Positions 9,445 through 17,116 of a stretch of 64,000 nt of DNA are shown piece after piece (position 1 is the first letter of the stretch; every line of letters starts with the position of its first letter). The notes below the pieces were generated by a model. The model did not search any database. It had not been told where the DNA came from and saw only the letters and a program-made list of their open reading frames with translations. The stretch spans positions 1,240,001 through 1,304,000 of the forward strand of contig CAVQLK010000011.1 of NCBI GenBank assembly GCA_963713355.1, written 5' to 3'. Made by a program: the position numbers and the translations under genes. This DNA comes from FEN-1219 sp963713355 (GTDB lineage: Bacteria; Pseudomonadota; Gammaproteobacteria; Steroidobacterales; Rariloculaceae).

Positions 9445-9585
9445 CGGCCTCGCAGACTAGGGGGCACCCTTTCGAACGGAAAAATGCTTCGACAAATCCC
9501 ATCGAGCCGGCCGTACGCGGTGGCCGGATATGGACATAATGATGTTCCCAGCGCCGGCAATTATGCCACACGGTTTTGGCGGAAA

Positions 9586-9601
9586 TGTAACGTGTATCAC
9601 A
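9586..9601. promoter_or_regulatory. Candidate Crp/Vfr/Clp-type binding site
   Basis: The 16-bp sequence TGTAACGTGTATCACA matches the CRP-family dyad TGTGA-N6-TCACA with one mismatch. It sits in the 245-bp divergent intergenic region, about 142 bp upstream of the kinase-pilT operon and 88 bp upstream of mrp. CRP homologues control pilus genes in Pseudomonas (Vfr) and Xanthomonas (Clp), which makes the kinase-pilT side the more likely target. Prediction only. Confidence 0.45.
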
Positions 9602-9658
9602 GGTTTGCGGTGGGCCTTACAGTCGTTTCTCGCGCCCGGCCGAACGCGGGCATTAGGT

Positions 9659-9664
9659 TACAAT
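9659..9664 (+). promoter_or_regulatory. Probable -10 element for mrp
   Basis: A TACAAT hexamer lies 25 bp upstream of the mrp ATG at the end of the divergent intergenic region, so transcription would start about 20 bp before the gene. No convincing -35 hexamer is seen at the standard spacing. Confidence 0.4.
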
Positions 9665-9689
9665 CGCGGCCTTTCGCGAGTCGCCCCCC

Positions 9690-10784
9690 ATGACCGATCC
9701 TGCCACCTCGAATCTGCGAAACGCCCTCGAGAGCTTCGTCGTTCCGCACACGGGCCGGCCGTTGGGCGGCCCCGGCGCTGCGTTCGATCTCGACCGCCGC
9801 GGCTCTGTGTGGCACGTCACGATTCGGTTGGGTTACCCGCTCGCCGCGAGCGGCGATTCGCTGGCAGAAGCCTTGCGCGTCCACTGTGCCCCGGTTCTTG
9901 CCGGGGCCCCGATCGAGGTGTCCATCGTGAGTGCGATCGCCGCGCACGCCGTCCAGCACGGCCTGAAACCGTTGCCAGGGGTCCACAATCTGATCGCCGT
10001 GGCCTCAGGCAAAGGCGGCGTCGGCAAGTCGACCGTAGCCGTGAATTTCGCGCTCGCGCTGGCGAGCGAAGGCGCGAAGGTGGGCTTGCTCGACGCCGAT
10101 ATCTACGGGCCGAGCCAGCCGCGCATGCTCGGGCTCACGGGCCGGCGCCCCGAGACGCGCGACGGCAAGCTGCTCGAGCCGCTCGTCGCGCACGGGATCG
10201 AGGCGATGTCGATCGGATTCCTCGTCGACGAGCAGCAGCCGATGGCCTGGCGCGGGCCGATGGTCACGTCGGCGTTGAACCAGCTGCTCACGCAAACGCG
10301 CTGGGGAGATCTCGACTATCTCATCGTCGACATGCCGCCAGGAACGGGCGACATTCAGCTGACGCTGGCGCAGCGCGTGCCCGTGAGCGGTGCGGTGATC
10401 GTCACGACGCCTCAGGACATCGCGCTCGCGGATGCCCGCAAGGGCCTCGAGATGTTTCAGAAGGTGCATGTGCCGGTGCTCGGCGTCGTCGAGAACATGA
10501 GCTTGCATATCTGCAGTCACTGCGGTCACGAGGAACGAATCTTCGGCGAGCACGGTGGCCGCAGCTTGAGTGAGCAATATGGAGTGCCGCTGCTCGGCTC
10601 TCTGCCGCTCGACCGCCGCATTTGTGAGGAGACCGATCAGGGGAAGCCGACGGTGGCGGCGGATCCGAAGAGCCCGATCGCACGCGCGTTCACGGAGACG
10701 GCGCTGCGTGCCGCTGGCGAGCTCGCTGCGCGCGCCAAGGACTACAGCCGCCTCTTTCCGAATATCACCGTCGAGGACAATTGA
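9690..10784 (+). CDS. apbC: Mrp/ApbC-type iron-sulfur cluster carrier ATPase
   Basis: P-loop ATPase of the Mrp/NBP35 family that carries and delivers 4Fe-4S clusters. It is 364 residues long. A DUF59-like N-terminal portion of about 95 residues precedes the deviant Walker A SGKGGVGKST. Further family marks are LLDADIYGPSQPRMLG, DYLIVDMPPGTGD and ENMSLHICSHCGHEERIFG, the last holding the CxxC that binds the cluster between subunits. It is followed by dcd with an ATGA overlap and diverges from the kinase-pilT operon. mrp next to metG and dcd is a familiar gammaproteobacterial arrangement. Confidence 0.95.
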   Translation: MTDPATSNLRNALESFVVPHTGRPLGGPGAAFDLDRRGSVWHVTIRLGYPLAASGDSLAEALRVHCAPVLAGAPIEVSIVSAIAAHAVQHGLKPLPGVHNLIAVASGKGGVGKSTVAVNFALALASEGAKVGLLDADIYGPSQPRMLGLTGRRPETRDGKLLEPLVAHGIEAMSIGFLVDEQQPMAWRGPMVTSALNQLLTQTRWGDLDYLIVDMPPGTGDIQLTLAQRVPVSGAVIVTTPQDIALADARKGLEMFQKVHVPVLGVVENMSLHICSHCGHEERIFGEHGGRSLSEQYGVPLLGSLPLDRRICEETDQGKPTVAADPKSPIARAFTETALRAAGELAARAKDYSRLFPNITVEDN

Positions 10785-11350
10785 TGAGTGTGAAAGCCGA
10801 TCGCTGGATCCGGCGCATGGCCACGCAGCGCAAGATGATCGAGCCGTTCGAGGCTAACCAGGTTCGCGAGGTCGACGGCAATCGCGTCATCTCGTTCGGA
10901 ACCTCGAGCTACGGTTACGACGTGCGCTGCGCTCCCGAGTTCAAGGTCTTCACGAACATCAACTCGGCGATCGTCGACCCGAAGAAATTCGTCGAGTCGA
11001 GCTTCGTCGACATGGCGGGCGACATTTGCATCATCCCGCCGAACTCGTTCGCGCTGGCGCGGACGGTCGAGTATTTCCGTATTCCGCGTAACGTGCTGAC
11101 TATCTGTCTGGGCAAATCGACGTATGCGCGTTGCGGCATCATCGTGAACGTGACCCCTCTGGAGCCCGAGTGGGAAGGGCACGTGACGCTCGAGTTCTCG
11201 AACACGACGACGTTGCCCGCGAAGATCTACGCGAACGAAGGCGTCGCGCAGATGATCTTCTTCGAGTCCGACGAGGTCTGCGAGACGAGCTACGCCGATC
11301 GCGGCGGCAAGTACCAGGGCCAGCGCGGCGTTACGTTGCCGCGTACCTGA
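10784..11350 (+). CDS. dcd: dCTP deaminase
   Basis: Deaminates dCTP to dUTP, supplying the dUMP used for dTMP synthesis. At 188 residues it has the usual length. Signature stretches are SVKADRWIRRMA at the start, SSYGYDVRCAPEFKVF, and the active-site segment TPLEPEWEGHVTLEFSN with the catalytic Glu. The C-terminal GGKYQGQRGVTLPRT closes over the nucleotide in this family. I use the ATG at 10784, which overlaps the mrp stop codon (ATGA); a TTG one codon upstream is also possible. Confidence 0.96.
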   Translation: MSVKADRWIRRMATQRKMIEPFEANQVREVDGNRVISFGTSSYGYDVRCAPEFKVFTNINSAIVDPKKFVESSFVDMAGDICIIPPNSFALARTVEYFRIPRNVLTICLGKSTYARCGIIVNVTPLEPEWEGHVTLEFSNTTTLPAKIYANEGVAQMIFFESDEVCETSYADRGGKYQGQRGVTLPRT

Positions 11351-11359
11351 GCGCCCCCC

Positions 11360-12088
11360 TCAAGGATTCGCGGCCAACCCGTCGACGCTGACCAGCTCGA
11401 ACGCGGTCTGCACTTCGCCGTCGCGCCGTTGTTCCATGCGCACCGGTAAAAAGCGCAGCTCGGGCGCCACCCACAGCCAGTTCACTCGCGACGAGCCGGC
11501 GCGTTGCTGAGTGAGGATGCGCGTCGCGACAGACCCGACTCCCGTCGTGATCGTCGCGGTGCCGTTGTCGGTGCTCTGGTACTCGGCGACGGAGTCGTCG
11601 TCGACGATCGTATACGCGCGCGGAATACCCGTCGCGGCGAGATCGCGCATGCGCGCGATCTGCAAGCTGCCGCGATCGAGGGCGCCTGCAGGCACGGCCA
11701 TCTCGCGACGCGCTTCGGCGCCGCTGACGGTCGCGACGCCGCGGTTCCAGTCGAATACGACGTGCACGTTATCTTCGCCGGAGCGGCTCCCGTCCTCGTA
11801 CCAGAATTCGAGCGGCCGCACGCCTCCGGCATCCACGCGGAACAGGCTGCGCTCGACGGCGGGTTTCGGGCGCGCGAGCTTGAGCAGCCCTTTGGCCGTC
11901 ACGGTCGAGGTGAACTCGTAGAGATCGCGATCCGCGAGGTAGACGACGCTGAACTGCGCCGTACCGGCCGCTTTGCCCTTGTACTCGACGTTGTACGTCG
12001 CCGCGTACGTCGCCACGGTGGCGTCGGCGCCTCTGACCTCGTGTGCCGCCAAGCCGAGCGCCGCGGCGATCAACCACCAGCGAGTCAC
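11360..12088 (-). CDS. DUF3108-family periplasmic protein
   Basis: A 242-residue exported protein with an N-terminal signal peptide (cleavage probably after HEVRGA) and a DUF3108 fold. The family marks are TYNVEYKGKAAGTAQFSV at the start of the mature chain, FWYEDGSRSGEDNVHVVFDW, and a late LPVRMEQRRDGEVQTAFELV. The function of DUF3108 is not established. It overlaps the purN stop region by 4 bp and is translated after it; this purN-DUF3108 coupling recurs in gammaproteobacteria. The 3' end lies 9 bp from the convergent dcd stop, leaving little room for terminators. Confidence 0.88.
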   Translation of the reverse strand: MTRWWLIAAALGLAAHEVRGADATVATYAATYNVEYKGKAAGTAQFSVVYLADRDLYEFTSTVTAKGLLKLARPKPAVERSLFRVDAGGVRPLEFWYEDGSRSGEDNVHVVFDWNRGVATVSGAEARREMAVPAGALDRGSLQIARMRDLAATGIPRAYTIVDDDSVAEYQSTDNGTATITTGVGSVATRILTQQRAGSSRVNWLWVAPELRFLPVRMEQRRDGEVQTAFELVSVDGLAANP

Positions 12089-12750
12089 GTGAGCCCACCT
12101 TCCTCGTCGATCGAAACCGGCGCCGGCAGCGCCCGCCCGTCAAGCATGACCGAGCCGCCCTCGAGCCTCAAGCGACCGGCCGCGAACCAAGAAACGGCGC
12201 GGGGCAGGATGACGTGCTCGCCGACGTGGACGCGTTGCGCCAGCGCCTCGGCGGTATCGCCGGGCCGGATCGCGAGCCGATACTGGATGACCGCAGGGCC
12301 CGCATCGAGCTCTGCCGTGACGAAGTGGACCGTGGCGCCGTGCCACCGATCGCCGGCTGCGAGCGCGCGCCGATGCGTGTCGAGGCCGGGGTGCTTCGGC
12401 AGCAACGAAGGATGAATGTTCAACATGCGGCCGGTGAATTGCTCGACGAACGCAGGGCTGAAGATCCTCATGAAACCCGCGAGAACGAGGAGATCCGGCT
12501 CGAACGGACTGAGCAGGGCGGCCAGCGCGGCGTCGTAATCGACCCGTGCCTGGGCGCGGCCTGCCGGCAAGTGCAGCGCCTCGATGCCGGCGGCGCGCGC
12601 GCGCTCGAGGCCCCGAGCCGCTGCACGGTTGCTGACGACGGCGACGATGCGCGCGCCGAGTTGCCCGGCGTGCGCCGCATCGATCAAGACCTGCAGATTG
12701 GTTCCTTCACCGGAGATCAGCACGGCGACGCGCGTAGCAGGGAGTGTCAT
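12085..12750 (-). CDS. purN: Phosphoribosylglycinamide formyltransferase
   Basis: Third step of de novo purine synthesis: transfers a formyl group from 10-formyl-THF to GAR. I start at MTLPATRVAVLISGEGTNLQ (ATG at 12750), as the upstream open frame runs into the divergent DUF2066 gene. The product is 221 residues. Substrate loop GEGTNLQ (usually G-N-G-S-N), LAGFMRIFSPAFVEQFTGRMLNIHPSLLPKHPG with the catalytic Asn-His pair, and the later VHFVTAELDAGPAVIQ with catalytic Asp all match PurN. purM, the usual upstream partner, is not next to it: the promoter region and divergent DUF2066 gene occupy that place. Confidence 0.95.
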   Translation of the reverse strand: MTLPATRVAVLISGEGTNLQVLIDAAHAGQLGARIVAVVSNRAAARGLERARAAGIEALHLPAGRAQARVDYDAALAALLSPFEPDLLVLAGFMRIFSPAFVEQFTGRMLNIHPSLLPKHPGLDTHRRALAAGDRWHGATVHFVTAELDAGPAVIQYRLAIRPGDTAEALAQRVHVGEHVILPRAVSWFAAGRLRLEGGSVMLDGRALPAPVSIDEEGGLT

Positions 12751-12789
12751 CGACTTGACGTCGTACCGAGGCGTGCTCGAGTTGGCGGC

Positions 12790-12795
12790 TATAAT
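12790..12795 (+). promoter_or_regulatory. Consensus -10 hexamer for the DUF2066-pgsA-hda operon
   Basis: A perfect TATAAT lies 28 bp upstream of the DUF2066 ATG in the 73-bp region shared with divergent purN. A TTGACG at 12755-12760 is too far upstream to pair with it at normal spacing, so a non-canonical -35 must be assumed. Confidence 0.5.
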
Positions 12796-12823
12796 AAGGG
12801 ACGTCTGGTCATGGGCACATCGC

Positions 12824-13909
12824 ATGGGGCTTCCGTTATCGTTGCTGCGCCTCTCGCGCGTCGCTGCGCTCGCTGCTGCTGCTGCGACATGGGCCTTGCC
12901 TAGCGCGGCGGCGACGTTCATGGACTTGTATTCGGTGACCATAACGCCGGACGCCGCGGCCCCGGATCAACGCGTTGCGGCCGAGCGAGCGGCGATGGCA
13001 CGGCTGCTGATTCGCGTCACGGGCAGCCGTAACGCGCCACTGGAACCCGCATTGCAGCCCCTGATCGCCTCGCCGCGGCCGTTCTTGGCCTCGTACGGCG
13101 ACGACCGGCAAGGCCGCGCGCTCGTCGGCTTCAGCCGCGGTCAGGTAGACCGCGCTTTGACGGAGCTCGGGCTGCCGGTCTGGGGGCCCGAGCGGCCGCT
13201 GACGCTGCTGTGGGTGGCCGTCGACGATGGGGTCGGAGGGCGAGCGCTGCTCGGAGCCGGCGAGGCAACCGACGAGCTCGGCGCGCCGGTGACGCCGCGC
13301 ATGGCGGAGTTGCTCGACGGAGTGCGCCAGGAGCTCGTCGCGGCTGCCGACGAGCGCGGCTTGCCGGTGGCATGGCCGTTGCTCGACTTGCAAGACCTCG
13401 ATGCCGTCGAGTTTCTGGACGTCTGGGGCGGGTTCGAAGATCGCATCGTCGCGGCGTCGGCGCGGTACCGCGCCGACGCCGTGCTGATCGGAAAAGTACG
13501 CCCGGGCACGTTCGGTAACGAGGTCGAGTGGCTATTCGTGCATGGCGTCGAACGTCAGGCGCTGCCGGTCGCCGCGGTGCGCGACGGCATCGACGTCGCA
13601 GCCGATCGCTACGCCGCCGACTTGAGCACGATCGGCGGCGCGAGCATGACGGTCTTGAGCGTGCGCAACGTGCTGACGCCGGCCGACTACGGCCGCGTGT
13701 TGAGCTATCTCGAGCGCCAGAGCATCCTCGAGCGCGTCGACGTCGAGTCGTTCGACAATGGCACGCTGAACTTGCGCGTCGCGGCGCGCGGCGACGCGCG
13801 CGTGCTCGAGCGCGTCCTCGCGCTCGGCAGCGTTCTGCGGCCTGCGGCTCAATCGAGCTCGTTCGGAGCGGTGGTCTTCGAGGTCGTCCCGCTCGGCAGC
13901 TCGCAATGA
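12824..13909 (+). CDS. DUF2066-family exported protein
   Basis: A 361-residue DUF2066 protein of unknown function with a signal peptide (RVAALAAAAATWALPSAAA). The mature chain begins FMDLYSVTI, and the first half carries the family pattern of an RxxAxxRLLIRVTGSRNA helix followed by PLTLLWVAVDDG. I chose the ATG at 12824 because it gives the signal peptide directly and lies 28 bp from a consensus -10; the longer open frame upstream reads through the divergent purN start. The stop overlaps the next gene's start (ATGA). In Pseudomonas the homologue likewise neighbours purN/purM and hda. Confidence 0.9.
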   Translation: MGLPLSLLRLSRVAALAAAAATWALPSAAATFMDLYSVTITPDAAAPDQRVAAERAAMARLLIRVTGSRNAPLEPALQPLIASPRPFLASYGDDRQGRALVGFSRGQVDRALTELGLPVWGPERPLTLLWVAVDDGVGGRALLGAGEATDELGAPVTPRMAELLDGVRQELVAAADERGLPVAWPLLDLQDLDAVEFLDVWGGFEDRIVAASARYRADAVLIGKVRPGTFGNEVEWLFVHGVERQALPVAAVRDGIDVAADRYAADLSTIGGASMTVLSVRNVLTPADYGRVLSYLERQSILERVDVESFDNGTLNLRVAARGDARVLERVLALGSVLRPAAQSSSFGAVVFEVVPLGSSQ

Positions 13910-14463
13910 GACTCGGGTTCTTGCCGAATGCCATTTCCATCGCGCGGATGGTGCTCGTCGCGCCGCTCACGCTCTGGATCATCGAAGGCCGGTACGCGGC
14001 GGCATTGCTCGTCCTCGTCGTCGCGGGGTTATCGGACGGCCTCGACGGCTTTCTGGCCAAGCGGTTCGATTGGCGCACGCGCATCGGAGGGCTGCTCGAT
14101 CCGGCGGCCGACAAGCTGCTGCTCGTCGCGGCATTCGTTTCGTTGACCTACGTCGGCCTCGTGCCGCTCGCGCTCACGCTCGTCGTCGTGGGCCGAGACG
14201 TCATGATCGTGCTGGGCGCTATTTGCTACCAGTGGCTCATTGCGCCCGTCGAAGCCGAGCCCGCGGCCATCAGCAAGCTGAACACGGCATGTCAGCTCGC
14301 GATGGTGTTTTTTACTCTGACGGCGGCCGCCTTCGCCTGGCCGCCTCAGGTATCGTTGACCGTGCTCGGGGCCGCGGTGGTCTTCACCAGCATCGTGAGC
14401 GGCCTGACCTACGTGTTGCGGTGGGGCGTCCGCGCCTGGCGCGTCGCCCACGGCGCGCGCTAG
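13906..14463 (+). CDS. CDP-alcohol phosphatidyltransferase family membrane protein
   Basis: Integral membrane enzyme of the CDP-alcohol phosphotransferase superfamily, 185 residues, of PgsA-like size. The active-site motif D-G-x2-A-R-x8-G-x3-D-x3-D appears as SDGLDGFLAKRFDWRTRIGG followed by LLDPAADK, near residues 45-70; the expected Arg is replaced by Lys in FLAKRF, as in many PgsA proteins. The likely reaction is phosphatidylglycerophosphate synthesis, but a cardiolipin synthase-like role is not excluded. The gene is coupled to DUF2066 by an ATGA overlap and precedes hda by 13 bp. Confidence 0.88.
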   Translation: MRLGFLPNAISIARMVLVAPLTLWIIEGRYAAALLVLVVAGLSDGLDGFLAKRFDWRTRIGGLLDPAADKLLLVAAFVSLTYVGLVPLALTLVVVGRDVMIVLGAICYQWLIAPVEAEPAAISKLNTACQLAMVFFTLTAAAFAWPPQVSLTVLGAAVVFTSIVSGLTYVLRWGVRAWRVAHGAR

Positions 14464-14476
14464 CCGGAGAAGCGCG

Positions 14477-15172
14477 TTGGGCCAGCTGCCGCTCGAGTTG
14501 GCGCTAGCGGATCACGCGAGCTTCGACACGTTCGTCGGCGGCAGCAATGCTACCGCCGTCGAGCACGTGCGCAATCTTGCCGGCGGCAGTGCGGACACCG
14601 TTTGGCTTTGGGGCGCGGAAGGCGCCGGCAAGAGCCACTTGCTGCAGGCTGCGTGTCGTGCGGCGGCCGACGCGGGGCGGCGCGCGATGTACGTTCCCAT
14701 GCCGGCGCTCTCGCCGGCGATTCTCGCGGATTTGGAGCACGTCGATTTGCTCGCCGTCGACGACGTGCATGCCGTAGCCGGCGATCTCAGCTGGGAACGC
14801 GCGCTGTTCGTTGTCCTCAACGCTTATCTCGGCGGTAGCGGCGCGCTGCTGCTCGCGGCCGCGGCGCCTGCCGTAAAATGCCGGTTTCAGCTCGCCGATC
14901 TCGAGTCGCGCGGTGCGGGCGCTGTGACCTACCGCTTGGCGCCGCTCGACGACGACAATCGAGCCAAGGCGCTGCGCCTGCACGCCGCCGCGCGGGGGCT
15001 AACGCTGGATTCTGCCGCGGCGGACTTCTTGTTGAAGCGCGTCCCGCGCGAGATGTCCGTGTTGATCGAATGGCTCGCGCGCCTCGACCGGGAGTCGCTG
15101 ACGGCGCAACGGCGGTTGACGATACCGTTCATTCGCGACCTCCTGGAGCGCTCTGACCCGAGCGCCGAATGA
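14477..15172 (+). CDS. hda: Hda, regulator of DnaA inactivation
   Basis: DnaA-related AAA+ protein that, bound to the DNA sliding clamp, stimulates hydrolysis of DnaA-bound ATP (RIDA). The 231-residue product begins with QLPLEL, which fits the clamp-binding motif placed at the extreme N-terminus of Hda. A nucleotide loop GAEGAGKSHLL and Walker B LLAVDDVHAV follow. There is no DnaA-type helix-turn-helix domain IV, separating it from DnaA. I use the TTG at 14477 because it keeps the clamp motif at residues 3-8. The 3' end overlaps convergent DUF2069 by 44 bp. Confidence 0.92.
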   Translation: MGQLPLELALADHASFDTFVGGSNATAVEHVRNLAGGSADTVWLWGAEGAGKSHLLQAACRAAADAGRRAMYVPMPALSPAILADLEHVDLLAVDDVHAVAGDLSWERALFVVLNAYLGGSGALLLAAAAPAVKCRFQLADLESRGAGAVTYRLAPLDDDNRAKALRLHAAARGLTLDSAAADFLLKRVPREMSVLIEWLARLDRESLTAQRRLTIPFIRDLLERSDPSAE

Positions 15173-15473
15173 GCGCGAGGAGCAAGCCGAGCTCGAGGAC
15201 CGCGGCGATCAACGCAATGCTCAAAGACGGTGCGTTGCCCAAGCGCGCCACGACCTCGACGCTGGCGCCGCCGATGTAGGCGACGAGCAGCACGGCGAGC
15301 CGTTGCAGCGTCGTACGCCGTCCTTGTGCGAGACCGCGAAGCGTCAGCAACAAGGGCAATGCCAGCAGAACGGCGACACCGACGCGCAACGCCGTCGCGG
15401 GCGGCACCAGGCTCGCGGCGAGCGCGGCCGCTAGCACCAGGTGACAGCCGACGATCGCACGAAGCAGCGGCAC
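15129..15473 (-). CDS. DUF2069-family small membrane protein
   Basis: A 114-residue protein with four predicted hydrophobic helices and the DUF2069 layout; function unknown. It is the last gene of an arsC-like, wrbA, DUF2069 run on the minus strand, an arrangement found next to hda in other gammaproteobacteria such as Pseudomonas. Its last 44 bp overlap the 3' end of hda on the other strand. Identification rests mostly on length, topology and context. Confidence 0.8.
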   Translation of the reverse strand: MPLLRAIVGCHLVLAAALAASLVPPATALRVGVAVLLALPLLLTLRGLAQGRRTTLQRLAVLLVAYIGGASVEVVARLGNAPSLSIALIAAVLELGLLLALIRRSGQSAPGGRE

Positions 15474-15489
15474 GGCGGATACGCGCTGC

Positions 15490-16089
15490 TTAGCGCGATT
15501 GCGCGAGCGTGTGCGCGATGCGTGCGACGCGGACGCCGAGCGCGCGTGCGACGGTCGATTCTTCGGGCGAGAGATCCGTGTTCCAGGGCGCCGCGACGTG
15601 CGTGGCGCCGTACGGCGAGCCGCCCGTGCGCGTCTCGAACAGCGCCGCCTCCGTATACGGCACGCCGACGATCAGCATTCCATGGTGCAAGAGCGGCAGC
15701 TGCATGCTGAGCAATGTGCTTTCCTGGCCGCCGTGCGGCGACGAGCTCGACGTGAACACCCCGGCGGGCTTGTCCGCGAGTTGCCCGGACAGCCAGAGCT
15801 CACTCGTCGAATCGAGAAAGTGCTTCAGTGGCGCCGCCATGTTGCCGAAGCGCGTAGGGCTGCCGAGCAACAACCCGTCTGCCTCCTTGAGATCGTCGAG
15901 CTCGGCGTACGGCGGGCCCTCCGCGGGAATCGGCGGCAACGCGCCGGCAACCGCAGCAGTCACGGGCGGCACAGTACGCAGCCGCGCAACGGCGCCCGCG
16001 CTTTCGACGCCGCGCGCCGCTTGGCGCGCGAGCGCGCCGGTGCGTCCACCGCGCGAGTAGTAGAGGACGAGCACAGTCGTCGGCTTCAC
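15490..16089 (-). CDS. wrbA: WrbA-type NAD(P)H:quinone oxidoreductase
   Basis: Flavodoxin-fold FMN enzyme that reduces quinones by two electrons, 199 residues. It begins VLVLYYSRGGRTGALARQ, the phosphate-binding loop, and includes EADGLLLGSPTRFGNMAAPLKHFLDST and SSSPHGGQESTLLSM, both typical of WrbA. The start overlaps the stop of the arsC-like gene by 4 bp. The trio with arsC-like and DUF2069 genes is conserved in gammaproteobacteria. Cytoplasmic; a role against quinone stress is the family expectation. Confidence 0.92.
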   Translation of the reverse strand: MKPTTVLVLYYSRGGRTGALARQAARGVESAGAVARLRTVPPVTAAVAGALPPIPAEGPPYAELDDLKEADGLLLGSPTRFGNMAAPLKHFLDSTSELWLSGQLADKPAGVFTSSSSPHGGQESTLLSMQLPLLHHGMLIVGVPYTEAALFETRTGGSPYGATHVAAPWNTDLSPEESTVARALGVRVARIAHTLAQSR

Positions 16090-16430
16090 TCGAAGAGCTC
16101 GAGGACTCGCTCCGGCGGGCGGCCGATACGCGCCGTTTCACCGAGCTCGACGATCGGCCGCTGCAACAAGCGCGGCTCCGCGACGAGCAAGTCGAGGACT
16201 TCGTCATCGGTCAGAGCTCGCTGGGCATGCGGCCGAAATTCTTGGTCCTCCGTCCGAACTATCGCGAGCGCGGGTCCGCCTAGCTTGCGCATGAGCTCGC
16301 GCAGTGTCGCCTTCGACGGGGGTGTCGCGATGTAATCGATGACTTCGAGCTCGACGGCGCGCTCGCGCAGCAGAGCGAGCGTGGCACGCGATTTGCTGCA
16401 GCGCGGATTGTGGTAGATTTTGGCCTTCAT
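16086..16430 (-). CDS. ArsC/YfgD-like thioredoxin-fold reductase
   Basis: A 114-residue member of the ArsC family. The catalytic cysteine sits in IYHNPRCSKSRATLALL near the N-terminus. The later part LLVAEPRLLQRPIVEL matches the family segment that in true arsenate reductase carries a substrate arginine. It resembles YfgD-type proteins, whose physiological activity is uncertain, more than plasmid ArsC. No ars operon genes occur nearby. It heads the arsC-wrbA-DUF2069 transcript. Confidence 0.88.
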   Translation of the reverse strand: MKAKIYHNPRCSKSRATLALLRERAVELEVIDYIATPPSKATLRELMRKLGGPALAIVRTEDQEFRPHAQRALTDDEVLDLLVAEPRLLQRPIVELGETARIGRPPERVLELFE

Positions 16431-16547
16431 TCTCTCAGTGTAAGGTGTGGGCGTTACGACTAGAACCGTGGCGGCGCCTTGACGCCCCCGGAGGCCACGC
16501 GTACGGTGTGCCGCGACGCCGGTTCATTGCCGGACAAAAACTACAAG

Positions 16548-16835
16548 ATGTTCCGCGTACAAGCGACGATCGGCGCATGGCTCCTCGCCGGCTGCGTGAC
16601 CGCGCCGCCGGTCCAAGAGATGAGTGACGCGCGTCAGGCGATTTCTGCGGCCGAGCAAGCCGATGCCGAGCGCGTGGCGGCCGATACGCTCGCCGACGCA
16701 CGCCGTTTTCTGGCGGAGGCCGAGCGCCAAATCCAGGAAGAAGCCTATGGGCCGGCGCGCATGAACGCCGTGCGCGCCAAAAACAGGGCCGTGCTCGCGC
16801 TGCGTTCGACGCAAGAGCGCGATGCGGCGGACTGA
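16548..16835 (+). CDS. Small DUF4398-like outer-membrane lipoprotein
   Basis: A 95-residue lipoprotein. The lipobox LLAG-C puts the modified Cys at residue 16 when translation starts at the ATG at 16548; the open frame continues 23 codons upstream without adding anything plausible. The mature part is a charged helix with the pattern DARQAISAAEQADAERVA and DARRFLAEAERQIQEEAY, typical of DUF4398, often linked to OmpA-like partners. The lack of Asp after the lipid Cys fits outer-membrane sorting. It is followed after 2 bp by the acylphosphatase gene. Confidence 0.75.
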   Translation: MFRVQATIGAWLLAGCVTAPPVQEMSDARQAISAAEQADAERVAADTLADARRFLAEAERQIQEEAYGPARMNAVRAKNRAVLALRSTQERDAAD

Positions 16836-16837
16836 CG

Positions 16838-17116
16838 GTGAGCGCCCGGCAGGCGATTCGGTGTCTCGTCGCCGGGCGCGTTCAGGGCGTCTATTACCGC
16901 GGCGCGGCGGCCGAGCAGGCCCAGCGCTTGCAGCTCGATGGTTGGGTCAAGAACCTCACCGACGGCCGCGTCGAGGTCGTCGCGGCCGGAGAGCCGAACG
17001 CCGTCGCCTCGCTCACGAGCTGGCTTTGGCAAGGGCCGCCGGCTGCGCGCGTAGACGCCGTGCACGTCGAGGAGTGGGCGGGTAACGTGCCGTCCGGCTT
17101 TTCCGTCGCGAAGTAA
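16838..17116 (+). CDS. acyP: Acylphosphatase
   Basis: Small enzyme hydrolysing acyl phosphates, 92 residues. The active-site loop GRVQGVYYRGAAAEQA contains the catalytic Arg, and the Asn lies in GWVKNLTDGRVEVVAAGE. The usual Phe before Arg in VQGVxFR is Tyr here. It starts with GTG 2 bp after the lipoprotein stop. Its last 104 bp are also coding, on the opposite strand, for the tail of a lytic transglycosylase, an unusually long convergent overlap. Confidence 0.92.
   Translation: MSARQAIRCLVAGRVQGVYYRGAAAEQAQRLQLDGWVKNLTDGRVEVVAAGEPNAVASLTSWLWQGPPAARVDAVHVEEWAGNVPSGFSVAK

Noticed and set aside
12755..12795. TTGACG and TATAAT as a standard promoter for DUF2066
   Set aside because: The hexamers are 29 bp apart, too far for a sigma-70 promoter, so only the -10 was kept.
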